Origin: Bacteroidaceae bacterium
GTDB lineage: Bacteria > Bacteroidota > Bacteroidia > Bacteroidales > Bacteroidaceae
Assembly: GCA_017556585.1 (NCBI GenBank)
Contig: JAFYMP010000090.1
Location: 1-55,347 of the forward strand
DNA: 55,347 nt
Direction: 5' to 3'
Numbering within the stretch: the first letter of the stretch is position 1; every line of letters begins with the position of its first letter. The notes under the pieces were generated by a model. That model did not search any database. It was given only the letters and a program-made list of their open reading frames with translations, and was not told the origin of the DNA. Both the position numbers and the translations under genes were made by a program. Shown here piece after piece: positions 16,186 to 25,436 of this stretch.

Positions 16186-19100
16186 ATGAGGAAAAGATTG
16201 ATATGTCTGACAGTGATTCTGTCATTGTTTGTGATTTTTACAAGAACATCTTATGCAGCTGAGTTGCGTCGTCCTATATCACCGGAGCAACCTATGTGGC
16301 TCATTCATATAGATACCTGGAATTATCCGGATCCTGAACGAATTATAGAACTGATTCCGGATGATATATTGCCCTATTGCGTCTTCAATATATCATTATC
16401 GGCATCGGACAATGTCTGTATAAGTGGTCCGAATGTCTGCGATTCATGGCTTAAGGCCTGTGCAGCAAAAAATGTTTGGTGTACGGTACAGTGCGCATCG
16501 GGTGGACATAGTCGTTTTTCCGATTTTGATCTTACTTACTACGAAAGATATTTCAATGAATACCCAAACTTTATTGGCTGGAACTTTGCAGAGCAATTCT
16601 GGGGATTTGGTGAAGACGGTACTCCTACCTTTCCGGAACGTCTTGCTCTGTTTGGGGAAATTCTAAAGATTTGCAACCGTTATGGCGGTTATCTGATAGT
16701 AAGCTTTACACAGGCTGAATATTCTGCCGATATGATGCCTATTGCATATATGAAACGTAACGCTATAGTAAATGAACAGCTTACAAATCATCCTGAGAAC
16801 TTTATCTGTTGTGAAAAATATACTATGAAACGTGGCTTCTTTGAAATTGAGAGTAACTGTTTGGGAGCATACTTGGGCGGATATGCAGGTCAGTATGGAA
16901 TACGTTTTGACCAGTGTGGTTGGGCTACATCCGACGAAGATGCTGAACCATTTGTAACAGCATCGGGAGCAATTCCAATTATGGAGCACGTAATGCTGAC
17001 AGGCGAAACTGTTATAGACGGACCGGAATTGATATGGCAGCAAGATACAAAAGAGACAAACCGTATAAATACCACCGATGGTTATTCGCGCAGAAACTGG
17101 GATTTCTTTTCACAGTTTGTAAATATAAATATTGACGAATTCCGTAAAATATTGGATGGTACTGTTAGAATCCTATCACGTGAAGAGGTTATAGACCGTA
17201 CAAAGATTTGCGTTATAAACGATCTGAATAGTGGGAATTTTGACGATTATACATCGCCTGCATCAATGTTTCATGGATTGTACCGTCAGGATTACGATGG
17301 TTCAGTAGATAATCCTATTGCGACAAATATATGGTGGATGAAGAAGACCGGACGTTATCCTACTTTCCCACAGGTATATGGCCTGCTTGATGAAACAGCA
17401 CAGAAACTTATTGGGGTAAAGAAATCGGAATATAGCAAACGTTGGCCAACGGTAGATGCAAAGGTGGCAGAATTCAATAAACTGTTTCCACAAGAATATA
17501 CAGGCGATATCTATGCCGCTCATGCTGAAAATACCTGGATGACATATAATCCGTATCAGTATGAACATACAAATGGAACAGTACATACATCTGCTAAAAG
17601 AGCAAAAGGTAATATACCTTTCCTGTATAATACATCGGAAAGTATCTCTTTTGATTATGCTCCGTATTCAATGGCTGTGATGAAAGAATTCACTGATAGC
17701 ATATTACTATACATGACCAATTATCGTACAACGTCGAATGGTGGTGAATATGCTCGTCAGACCGATACCGTTTATATTTACGGTGCATCAGAAATCCCAG
17801 AACTTACCTGGAAAGACAGGGCTAAACATACGGCAAGTAAGGTAGCAAGCCAGTACGAAAATGGAGTGTTTAAGATAGCTGTAACTCATAACGGACCGGT
17901 TGAATTGTATATAAAAAGTAGCGGTAATGCAGAAAATCGTCTTACAGAATGGACTCCTGCAAATATCCAGGTTCCGGCAGCTCCACCGGTATATACCGGT
18001 ACACGTCAGTACGAAGGTGAATTCTTCGATTACAAAGGTGGCGCGTCAATAACCACAAATGGCTATTATGGTTCATATAAGAATTACTACGGACAGGGAT
18101 ATATGGCTATGGGAACCAATTCATCGGCAATGGTTCGCGATACTATTTGCGTAGATAAAGCCGGAACTTATAGCATTGGATTGCGTTATATGGCACCAAA
18201 TAACAAAGTAACTGTAAAGACTACAATAGGTGCAACATCTGTAAATATGGCATTAGCTCGTACATATAGTACTACTACATGGAAATGGAGTTATGCAGAT
18301 TTTGAATTGAAAGAGGGTGTAAATGTTGTTACCATAGGTTTTGCGGGTTCACCTAACCAAGTATTGCTGGATTGCATCTCTGTAGCTAATGCCGATGCTA
18401 AAGCACCTAAGTGGGTATCTTTATCACTATCGTCGTTAACAGCTCCTTCTGTGCAACAGGGTGCTGAATCTGAATATGCTACAATAAAGGTACTTAAGTC
18501 TGGAATAGACAGCGCTGTTACAGCCACTATAGATAATGCTGCATTTATTGTTGATGTAAGAAGTGCTAAATCGGAAACTACTTCTGTAGATGTGAAACTT
18601 GATGCCTCAATGCCTATTGGCGATTACGAAGGAGTTCTGACAATAGTAGCAGATACAATAGTACGTGAAATTCCTGTGGTAGGTTCCATTACCCCGGGAG
18701 TATGTTCAATTCATTACGATTTTGAAGCTGACGCTGCCAGAACAACAGCAAAAACTCCGCCGGCTACAGGTGTAAAAGTGGGTTATCTGAACGGTGCAAC
18801 AGCAGGTGTGGTTAATTACACTGACAATAGCGGTCATAAGAGTAAAATGTTGAAGATATACTCTGCTAATTCAAGCAAACACGCTACCGGTGTGCTCAAT
18901 TTGAGCAATTTTACAAGTCAGGCAACAGATTATAGTGTAACATGGCGACAGGTGATTACCGCTTCAAATATAGCGCATAAGAATGGTGTGTTGTTAAGAG
19001 GAAATACCAAAGTTACCGGTAATTCATCAAAAGGTTATACACAGGGTATCTATGCCGGTTATTACATCAGTGTATATAATCACGGAACGGCAACAGATAT

Positions 19101-19545
19101 AAGAATGTATAAATCGACATCTGCTACTAACCTGAGTATGATGACTCAGAACGGAATAGATTTGTCTGTCTCAGTAGGCCAAAGTGTTTGGTATAGAGCT
19201 TCAGTAAGTGGTAGTACAAAGGTTACTCTTAAATTAGAGTACTCGTTGGATGGTAAGAACTGGAAGACTGCTACAACTACAACAGATGAATCGGAACCAT
19301 TCCAGATGGGAGCTACGCAATTTGTTTGGGGGCTTGATTCATCGCATAACGGTTTTAATATAGACGATTTGACCTTTACCGGCGTTACATACGATGAAAC
19401 TGTGACAGGTGTAGGTCCTGTAGAAGAAACAACAAATGGTGTAGTTTACGATGTTTATGGACGTGCAGTAGGTAGTGCTACCGAAATGGAATCTCTTCCA
19501 TCGGGAATCTACATAATAGACGGTAAAAAGTTCTTTAAAGACTGA
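16186..19545 (+). CDS. Glycoside hydrolase family 98 multidomain enzyme with sorting-like C-terminus
   Basis: 1119 residues with signal peptide (ends near TSYAAE). Residues about 27-330 match the GH98 catalytic barrel: PMWLIHIDTWNYPDPERII near the start, then NFAEQFWGF and GIRFDQCGWATSDED. A GH98 C-terminal beta domain follows. A CBM6/35-like module (about 600-740, RQYEGEFFDYKGGAS), a BACON/Ig-like segment (about 745-840) and a jelly-roll module then precede a short tail, VYDVYGRAV...LPSGIYIIDGKKFF. That tail resembles the C-terminal sorting signals of type IX secretion cargo. GH98 enzymes cut blood-group glycans or, in Bacteroides, complex arabinoxylan; the plant-wall neighbours favour xylan (inference). 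Confidence 0.85.
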   Translation: MRKRLICLTVILSLFVIFTRTSYAAELRRPISPEQPMWLIHIDTWNYPDPERIIELIPDDILPYCVFNISLSASDNVCISGPNVCDSWLKACAAKNVWCTVQCASGGHSRFSDFDLTYYERYFNEYPNFIGWNFAEQFWGFGEDGTPTFPERLALFGEILKICNRYGGYLIVSFTQAEYSADMMPIAYMKRNAIVNEQLTNHPENFICCEKYTMKRGFFEIESNCLGAYLGGYAGQYGIRFDQCGWATSDEDAEPFVTASGAIPIMEHVMLTGETVIDGPELIWQQDTKETNRINTTDGYSRRNWDFFSQFVNINIDEFRKILDGTVRILSREEVIDRTKICVINDLNSGNFDDYTSPASMFHGLYRQDYDGSVDNPIATNIWWMKKTGRYPTFPQVYGLLDETAQKLIGVKKSEYSKRWPTVDAKVAEFNKLFPQEYTGDIYAAHAENTWMTYNPYQYEHTNGTVHTSAKRAKGNIPFLYNTSESISFDYAPYSMAVMKEFTDSILLYMTNYRTTSNGGEYARQTDTVYIYGASEIPELTWKDRAKHTASKVASQYENGVFKIAVTHNGPVELYIKSSGNAENRLTEWTPANIQVPAAPPVYTGTRQYEGEFFDYKGGASITTNGYYGSYKNYYGQGYMAMGTNSSAMVRDTICVDKAGTYSIGLRYMAPNNKVTVKTTIGATSVNMALARTYSTTTWKWSYADFELKEGVNVVTIGFAGSPNQVLLDCISVANADAKAPKWVSLSLSSLTAPSVQQGAESEYATIKVLKSGIDSAVTATIDNAAFIVDVRSAKSETTSVDVKLDASMPIGDYEGVLTIVADTIVREIPVVGSITPGVCSIHYDFEADAARTTAKTPPATGVKVGYLNGATAGVVNYTDNSGHKSKMLKIYSANSSKHATGVLNLSNFTSQATDYSVTWRQVITASNIAHKNGVLLRGNTKVTGNSSKGYTQGIYAGYYISVYNHGTATDIRMYKSTSATNLSMMTQNGIDLSVSVGQSVWYRASVSGSTKVTLKLEYSLDGKNWKTATTTTDESEPFQMGATQFVWGLDSSHNGFNIDDLTFTGVTYDETVTGVGPVEETTNGVVYDVYGRAVGSATEMESLPSGIYIIDGKKFFKD

Positions 19546-19555
19546 TAATAGCAAC

Positions 19556-20455
19556 TTATTGCATTGAGCCGATAAGCAGGAAGATGAGGCCTATTAGTAC
19601 CAGGAGTAAGTCGAAAGCTTTGCTCCTTAAATTTTTCTCCTTGAACAGTATTGCTCCGCACAGGAATGATACTAGTACGCTGCTACGTCTTATCATTGAA
19701 ACAATGGAAATCATTGAAGCACTCTCTGTAAGGGCGTAGAAATATGCGTAATCGGCAATGGTAAGAAAAACCGATATAAATAGTATGCTCCATTTCCAAC
19801 GGAATGGGGTAGATGTTTTTCTTTTGGGAAACCATAGAGTAAACAGTACTATTGTCATTAAAACCACCTGGTAGAAGTTGCTCCACGCCTGAACAAACAT
19901 GTTGTTGTGCTGCCCCATCAGATACTTATCGTATAGTCCGCTTATAGCTCCAAACAGTGTAGATAAGATAAGCAAAAAGACCCATTTGTTGTGTTTGAAA
20001 TCTATTCCCTCTTTTTTACCGCTACGGCTCAACAAGTAAAATGAAATTATAGCTATAAGTACACCAATCCATTGGTAGATATTCAGTCTTTCGCCAAATA
20101 TCAGCAGACCTCCCAATAGTACAATAATAGGACGGGTTGCATTGATAGGGCCCACCAAAGTAATAGGCAGATGTTTCATACCAAAATATCCGCATATCCA
20201 CGAAGCAAGAACGATGCCGGCTTTTAGCACTACTTGAAGATGAACGTCCCATCCGTATGCAGGTACTTGAAAAAGGGTGTCGTTGAGTATGGGAGTGAAT
20301 CTTGATAGCAACACAAATGGAAGCATAAGAATACTGCAAAGCAACGTATTCATCCAGAGTACAGGAATGACAGCATTATCTTTTACGCCATTTTTTTTGC
20401 AAACATCATAAAAACCCAAACATAGGGCTGAAAGCAGTGCTAATGTTACCCACAT
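19556..20455 (-). CDS. EamA/DMT-superfamily transporter A
   Basis: About 299 residues with around ten hydrophobic segments and two EamA repeats. The first repeat has CGYFGMKHLPITLVGPINATRPIIVLLGG, in fragments typical of DMT exporters; the second begins at FLLILSTLFGAISGLYDKY. The ATG at 20455 (MWVTLALLS) is preferred to the one at 20500, since the promoter box TAATTTTG (20479-20486, minus strand) lies between them. The substrate is unknown: a metabolite efflux pump of the inner membrane. It is divergent from a second, different DMT gene and converges with GH98. Confidence 0.85.
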   Translation of the reverse strand: MWVTLALLSALCLGFYDVCKKNGVKDNAVIPVLWMNTLLCSILMLPFVLLSRFTPILNDTLFQVPAYGWDVHLQVVLKAGIVLASWICGYFGMKHLPITLVGPINATRPIIVLLGGLLIFGERLNIYQWIGVLIAIISFYLLSRSGKKEGIDFKHNKWVFLLILSTLFGAISGLYDKYLMGQHNNMFVQAWSNFYQVVLMTIVLFTLWFPKRKTSTPFRWKWSILFISVFLTIADYAYFYALTESASMISIVSMIRRSSVLVSFLCGAILFKEKNLRSKAFDLLLVLIGLIFLLIGSMQ

Positions 20456-20478
20456 AATATAATCTTGTAATTTGGCTG

Positions 20479-20556
20479 CAAAATTACATAATTTTTGCAA
20501 CCCGATAATAGCTGTCGCAGAAATTGAGTGTTATCTAAATAATAGTAGTAATTTTG
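20479..20556. promoter_or_regulatory. Divergent promoters of the two DMT transporter genes
   Basis: TAATTTTG occurs on the minus strand at 20479-20486 and on the plus strand at 20549-20556, one facing each transporter. The sequence TTTTGCAACCCG is found twice on the plus strand in this 110-bp interval, which may be chance or a shared operator. Confidence 0.55.
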
Positions 20557-20564
20557 CAACCCGT

Positions 20565-21488
20565 ATGAAACAGAACAATAAATATTTTTTCCATCTTTTG
20601 GCTTTGGCTGTTGTGGCTCTTTGGGGAACAACATTCATTTCTACTAAAGTATTGCTTAATAACGGACTCACACCATCTGTTATTTTTACCATAAGGTTTA
20701 TCATGGCGTACGCAGGCATTTGGTTACTCTGTCTAAAGTCAGCAACTACCAGAAAACTTATTGCCAACAATATTAAAGACGAACTGATATTTGTATTATT
20801 GGGTATAACAGGCGGTTCTATGTACTTCTATACAGAAAATACGGCACTTATGCATACTCAGGCATGTAACGTTTCGTTTATAGTATGTTGTGCACCGCTT
20901 CTGACCGTATTGCTAACCTTGATAGCAAAAAGAATGAAAAGGTTCAGTTCTACCGATGGTTTAGAAGATGTAAAACTAAACGTATGGATAGTAATAGGTA
21001 CCATATTTGCCTTGACAGGAATGGCACTTATGATATTTAACGGATATAAATTCGAACTATCGCCTAAGGGAGATATATTGGCATTTTTGGCAGCGCTATG
21101 CTGGAGTATCTACAGTATGTTTCTGGTTCATCATTCCAAAAAATATGGAGTATTATTCACTACAAGAAAGGTCTTCTTCTGGGGGCTGATATCAATCATC
21201 CCGTTTGTAATAGGTGAATTGAAACAGATAGATACAAACGCATTTGCGCAGACCGAGGTTATATACAATCTACTGTTTTTGGGAATAGTGGCATCGCTTA
21301 TATGCTTTGTATTATGGAATAAAGTGATGGAGAAGTTGGGTAATGTAACATCGACCAACTATGTCTATCTGAACCCTATCTTTACTTTAGTGGGCTCTAT
21401 CGTTATACTTCACGAACAAATTACCCCTATAGCAGCAGTAGGTTCGGCACTGATACTGATAGGGGTAATACTCTCCGGAAGAAGATAG
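20565..21488 (+). CDS. EamA/DMT-superfamily transporter B
   Basis: About 307 residues with ten predicted membrane segments. The opening LALAVVALWGTTFISTKVLL is a classic first EamA helix, and YVYLNPIFTLVGS near the end is a conserved last-repeat motif. The start at 20565 (MKQNNKYFF) is preferred, because the frame upstream runs through the promoter box. It is only distantly similar to the divergent transporter A, so they are not a recent duplication. Function: inner-membrane export of an unknown small metabolite. Confidence 0.87.
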   Translation: MKQNNKYFFHLLALAVVALWGTTFISTKVLLNNGLTPSVIFTIRFIMAYAGIWLLCLKSATTRKLIANNIKDELIFVLLGITGGSMYFYTENTALMHTQACNVSFIVCCAPLLTVLLTLIAKRMKRFSSTDGLEDVKLNVWIVIGTIFALTGMALMIFNGYKFELSPKGDILAFLAALCWSIYSMFLVHHSKKYGVLFTTRKVFFWGLISIIPFVIGELKQIDTNAFAQTEVIYNLLFLGIVASLICFVLWNKVMEKLGNVTSTNYVYLNPIFTLVGSIVILHEQITPIAAVGSALILIGVILSGRR

Positions 21489-21607
21489 TAAACATTCCAA
21501 AAGATGGGTACCTGTTTTTTGTTATTTCTGTAGTACTATATTATACCATTCAAAAATGAAGATTTAACGGATAGAGAGTTTACCAACATATCAGATAGTA
21601 TTAATGC
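21489..21607. other. Intergenic stretch with possible upstream part of a relic
   Basis: After the transporter stop there is a short run that reads like protein in another frame (EDLTDREFTNISDSINANF from about 21559) before stops. Together with the next entry it suggests a decayed, frameshifted gene. Nothing else is recognisable. Confidence 0.25.
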
Positions 21608-21778
21608 CAACTTTCAGATAAAGAGTTTGAACTTTTTGTTTGGACACAACGTGTTTTTGGCGTACTAGAAGATTGGGGACCATATCGTCATCAATATCTA
21701 TATATCGATGGTTATAAATATTGGACTATGGGATGTGGAATAGAAGATACAATCATTATAAATAGGGCAAAGAGTTAA
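21608..21778 (+). pseudogene. Relic of an unidentified gene, C-terminal fragment
   Basis: A 56-codon stretch between in-frame stops reads as a plausible protein tail (QLSDKEFELFVWTQRVFGVL, HQYLYIDGYKYWTMGCG, ending INRAKS). It has no start codon. Aromatic-rich sequence like this is not expected from random AT-rich DNA. The family is not recognised. It lies between the DMT gene and the RhuM module and may mark an earlier insertion or deletion. Confidence 0.4.
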
Positions 21779-21874
21779 TAAGTCCAAATGCTAATCACAA
21801 ATATCTTTTACTACATACCATGTACAGATTAAATTAAAGGCTTAGTAATTTTAGAAAATAGATGAGTGTGTTTA

Positions 21875-21903
21875 TTGTTTTTTTAATATTTTGTCTACCT
21901 TTG
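21875..21903 (+). promoter_or_regulatory. Promoter of the RhuM leader RNA
   Basis: TACCTTTG (21896-21903) is a consensus -7 box, and TTG (21875-21877) lies 18 bp upstream as a possible -33 element. Transcription would start near 21909, about 165 bp before the RhuM start codon. Confidence 0.6.
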
Positions 21904-21908
21904 CATCG

Positions 21909-22005
21909 GTAGGATACACGGGATAGCAAACGGACTGCACCCGTACTCGGCAATATGAGCTGTTAGTCCGAGCGCCCGTTAGAACTATCCTTACGGGCTT
22001 TTTTT
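21909..22005 (+). ncRNA. Structured leader or small RNA with intrinsic terminator, upstream of rhuM
   Basis: About 97 nt follow a good promoter. CGGACT (21931-21936) pairs with AGTCCG (21965-21970). GCCCGT (21974-21979) pairs with ACGGGC (21993-21998) and is followed by seven T, an intrinsic terminator. Two upstream segments can compete. ACGGG (21918-21922) can pair with CCCGT at 21940-21944 or at 21975-21979. GGATAG (21921-21926) can pair with CTATCC (21985-21990), which lies in the terminator loop. This is the layout of an attenuator or a terminator-ended sRNA. It does not match any riboswitch that I recognise, and it is not a tRNA. Confidence 0.6.
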
Positions 22006-22072
22006 ATGTGATTATATGTATCAATACCAAAAAAAGTATACAATATTAGTATTGATTTTAAAATATAACAAT

Positions 22073-23041
22073 ATGGATACACACAAACATTTTTTAGAAA
22101 ATGACGCTTTATTACATAGTAGTGAAAGTAATGAAAAGCACGTATTACCTACAGAGGGTGAAAAAGGAGAAATTATACTTTATCAGCCAGATGATAAGAT
22201 TTGTCTTGAAGTAAGACTGGAGGAAGAAACCGTATGGCTCACGCAGGCACAGATTGCAGATCTATTCGGAGTGAAACAACCTGCCATTTCAAAGCATTTG
22301 AGTAATATTTTTAAGAGTGGTGAATTAGACGAGAAAAGAGTTTATTCCATTTTGGAATATACTGCAACTGACGGAAAAATTTACAAAACAAAGTTTTACA
22401 ATTTAGATGCGATTGTATCAGTTGGTTATCGCGTCAACAGCATAAATGCAACACGTTTTCGCCAATGGGCCACAAGTGTACTTAAGCAATATATGCTTCG
22501 TGGATATGCAGTTCACCCAACCATTCAACAGGTGGAATATCATCTGTCAAAACAGATAGAAGGGCAGCGTGATAAACTATATCAACTACATCAGCAAGTT
22601 GAGCAACACCAACAGCAGATAGATTTTTTAATTCGCAGAGAGCAACCTGTTACAGAGCGGCTTTTTTCAGCCGGCTGTGTATGGGATGCTTATTCCTATG
22701 TTAGTAATCTGGTACGTACTGCAACAGAAAGACTGATACTTATAGACCCTTTTGTGGATGAACGCACATTGCTTCTTCTTGATAAACGAGCAAATGGAGT
22801 TTCTTGCACCGTTCATACTCGATACAGCCAGCAGATAGAGTTGGATTTTCAGAAGCACAATCAGCAATATATTCCTATCTGTAGAGTTCAGCTTCCGCAA
22901 TCTGTTCATGATAGATATCTGATAATAGATAACGAAGTATGGCTTCTTGGAGCGTCGGTCAAGGATATGGGACGTGGTCTTACCACTGTAATCAAACTCA
23001 GCTTTACACCGGAAGATATACTGAGTAGGGTTTTAGGGGAA
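22073..23041 (+). CDS. rhuM: RhuM-family protein with C-terminal PLD-like domain
   Basis: About 323 residues. The N-terminal half is typical of RhuM: EGEIILYQPDDKICLEVRL, then the winged-helix core ETVWLTQAQIADLFGVKQPAISKHL, then KFYNLDAIVSVGYRVNS and FRQWATSVLKQYM. A Gln-rich coiled coil follows (about 165-190). The C-terminal third (residues about 210-320) contains HDRYLIIDNEVWLLGASVKDMG in pieces, a phospholipase D-like HxK/D pattern without the usual lysine. RhuM proteins were first noted near Salmonella pathogenicity island 3; their function is unsettled. ATG 22073 is chosen because the frame from 22016 has no family sequence. The gene follows a terminator-ended leader RNA and may be controlled by it. 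Confidence 0.85.
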
Positions 23042-23048
23042 TAGAAAA

Positions 23049-23072
23049 ACAGCGGATCCGGAGATCCGCTGT
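23049..23072. terminator. Bidirectional terminator between rhuM and GH3
   Basis: ACAGCGGATC (23049-23058) pairs perfectly over 10 bp with GATCCGCTGT (23063-23072) around a CGGA loop (TCCG on the other strand). It sits between convergent genes, with A/T-rich flanks on both sides. Confidence 0.8.
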
Positions 23073-23099
23073 GATTTATAAAACGCTGTGGATTTTAGC

Positions 23100-25415
23100 T
23101 TACTGGAGAGTCGCGGTTGTTGGGTAGGCTATCTCTTGTGCAATGTTGAAGGAAGCGGTCTGGCGAATGTCCTGTGCAGAAGCAGCAAAACTTACCTGGT
23201 AATAACCGGCTTCAGTAACCCAAGCCGCCATAGATTCGTTATAAGATGCCAAATCGTATTGCTTGAAAGTAAATTCAAGAACCTCTTCTTCACCCGGTTT
23301 CAGTTCCCTTGTCTTAGCAAAAGCCTTCAACTCCTTAACCGGCTTTTCCATTTTTGATTCAGGAGCAGTTACATAAACCTGAACAGCCTCTTTACCTGCG
23401 TACTTACCGGTGTTTTTAACAGTTACAGTAAGTTTAAATAAATCGGCTTCTGTTTTAATGGTAGGATTTGAATATTCAAAAGTGGTATAACTCAAACCGT
23501 AACCAAACGGATATGATACCAATTCAGGATATTTGTCAAAATATCTGTAACCTACATCCAAACCTTCTGCATAATCGGTGTAGTCAAAGTTCTTGATAGG
23601 TTCTCTGTTTGGATTATTTCTGTTACGACGGCTCTCAGCATTCAACTCCTGATGATTAACAGGGAAATTCTTGCCTGTAGGAATATCGTTGAAGTTATTA
23701 ACGTAAGTATCTACTAACTTACCAGAAGGAGTAATACTACCTTTCAGAATATCACCAATAGCATAACCGCCTACCTGTCCCGGCAGACCAGCCAAAAGGA
23801 TTGCATCCGGCTTGTTCTTCCAATTTGATGTTTCAATAGGTGCTCCAATGTTCAGAACCACAACCACCTTTTTACCTTTTGTATGGAAAGCAGTACAAAC
23901 ATCGTCAATCATCTTTAGTTCAACGTATGTAAGTGTGTAGTTGCCCTGATATTCGCGGTCGCTGCTTTCGCCACAACTGCGACCTATGGTTATAATAGCA
24001 ATATCGTTTGCAATAGCATCAGCTCTCAGTTTGAATGGTTGTGACAGTAGTGATTCCGGCATAACAACATTTTCAAGTTGCATAAAGTTGTTTGCATTTC
24101 TTGGTTTGATGGTCTCTACGTGTTTTCTATATGGTGCAGCAATTGCAGGGTCAATTTTATAACCGGCAGCAGACAGACCATCCTCCATATTAACCACATA
24201 TTCGTAGTTTACGCTACCGCTACCTGTACCAACAGCCAGAAATTTATATGAACTGATACCGTAAAGAGCAATGTTCTTAATCTCTTTGCCAAATGGTAAA
24301 ACGTTATCGTCATTTTTTAGCAGAACCATACCTTCTGCAGCGCTTTGGCGTGCTATCTCTGCATGGGCTTTCATATCAGGAGTATTTGTAGGCTGATAAC
24401 CGTAGAATTTAGGCGATTTCTCTACAAGTTGCAGAACGCGTTTTACGTTTCTATCTACATCGGCAATATCCAGGGTACCATTATTTACAGCATCAATAAT
24501 AGCCTGTCTCTGTCTTGCATTACCCGGCATAAGCAGGTCGTTACCGGCCTTGACCATTGCAACAGCATCTTTACCACCTCCCCAGTCTGTCATTACAGTT
24601 CCATCGTACTTCCATTCTCCACGTAGAATACCTTCCAAAAGAGGGTAACTTTCTGCGGTGTGTACACCATTGATTCTGTTATATGATGTCATAATAGCCC
24701 ATGGGTTGGACTCCTTTACTGCTATTTCAAAACCTTTCAGATAGATCTCTCTTGCAGTACGGTCTGACATTCTGGAATCGTTATTGTTACGGTTTGTTTC
24801 CTGGTTGTTGAATGCAAAGTGTTTAAGTGTTGCACCAACACCATTGCTCTGAATACCATTTACAAGCGCTGCAGTCACCTTACCGGAAACTACAGGATCT
24901 TCTGAAAAGTATTCAAATGTACGTCCTAACAGCGGATGTCTGTGAATATTTAGTGCCGGTGCCAAAAGAACATCGGCGCCATATTGTTTAACTTCGTCAC
25001 CTATAGCTGTACCAACCTCCTCTATCAGTTCTTTGTTCCATGTGGAAGCCAGCATGGTAGCTACAGGATAGGCAGTACAATAGTAGGTCTTGTTATCGCC
25101 CTCTCTGGTAGGGTTGATTCTTAAACCGGCAGGACCGTCAGGTAACTGAATGCCTGGAATACCCAAACGTGCAATAGGTGTGGTAGTACCTGCACAACCG
25201 GGAAGAAAAGCTTTCACTTCTTGAATAGCCGGATCTATGGTATCACCCCAGAATGCGTGTGTACCTACCAACAGATCGGCTTTCTCTTCTAATGTAAGTT
25301 CTTTGATAATTCTATCTAAAGATACTTTACCAAAGACCACTTTTTTGTTGCAAGAACCTAATAAGATGGTTGTAGCAAATAACATTGCAATTTTGCAGTA
25401 GTTGAAAAATCTCAT
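23100..25415 (-). CDS. Glycoside hydrolase family 3 beta-glycosidase, lipoprotein
   Basis: 771 residues with a lipoprotein signal (lipobox LLGSC, Cys22). The GH3 N-terminal barrel is clear: LPDGPAGLR, GRTFEYFSEDP, KHF (198-200) and the nucleophile Asp277 in VMTDWGG. The GH3 C-terminal sandwich (GRSCGESSDREYQG) and a fibronectin III-like C-terminal domain follow (from about 660). Members are retaining beta-glucosidases or xylosidases that finish oligosaccharide breakdown. It is probably anchored in the outer or inner membrane facing the periplasm. It follows the CCA-type gene by 21 bp on the same strand, so cotranscription is possible, though the functions are unrelated. Confidence 0.92.
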   Translation of the reverse strand: MRFFNYCKIAMLFATTILLGSCNKKVVFGKVSLDRIIKELTLEEKADLLVGTHAFWGDTIDPAIQEVKAFLPGCAGTTTPIARLGIPGIQLPDGPAGLRINPTREGDNKTYYCTAYPVATMLASTWNKELIEEVGTAIGDEVKQYGADVLLAPALNIHRHPLLGRTFEYFSEDPVVSGKVTAALVNGIQSNGVGATLKHFAFNNQETNRNNNDSRMSDRTAREIYLKGFEIAVKESNPWAIMTSYNRINGVHTAESYPLLEGILRGEWKYDGTVMTDWGGGKDAVAMVKAGNDLLMPGNARQRQAIIDAVNNGTLDIADVDRNVKRVLQLVEKSPKFYGYQPTNTPDMKAHAEIARQSAAEGMVLLKNDDNVLPFGKEIKNIALYGISSYKFLAVGTGSGSVNYEYVVNMEDGLSAAGYKIDPAIAAPYRKHVETIKPRNANNFMQLENVVMPESLLSQPFKLRADAIANDIAIITIGRSCGESSDREYQGNYTLTYVELKMIDDVCTAFHTKGKKVVVVLNIGAPIETSNWKNKPDAILLAGLPGQVGGYAIGDILKGSITPSGKLVDTYVNNFNDIPTGKNFPVNHQELNAESRRNRNNPNREPIKNFDYTDYAEGLDVGYRYFDKYPELVSYPFGYGLSYTTFEYSNPTIKTEADLFKLTVTVKNTGKYAGKEAVQVYVTAPESKMEKPVKELKAFAKTRELKPGEEEVLEFTFKQYDLASYNESMAAWVTEAGYYQVSFAASAQDIRQTASFNIAQEIAYPTTATLQ

Positions 25416-25436
25416 AATGTAGTTAATTGTATTTGG

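Noticed and set aside
20479-20570. Repeated TTTTGCAACCCG read as an insertion-sequence end
   Set aside because: Only 12 bp, and both copies contain the promoter TTTG; no transposase or target duplication is near.
21921-21990. The 70-nt segment closed by GGATAG/CTATCC has tRNA-like length
   Set aside because: It has no D-loop or T-loop consensus, no CCA-proximal pattern and no plausible anticodon arm, and it overlaps a terminator hairpin.
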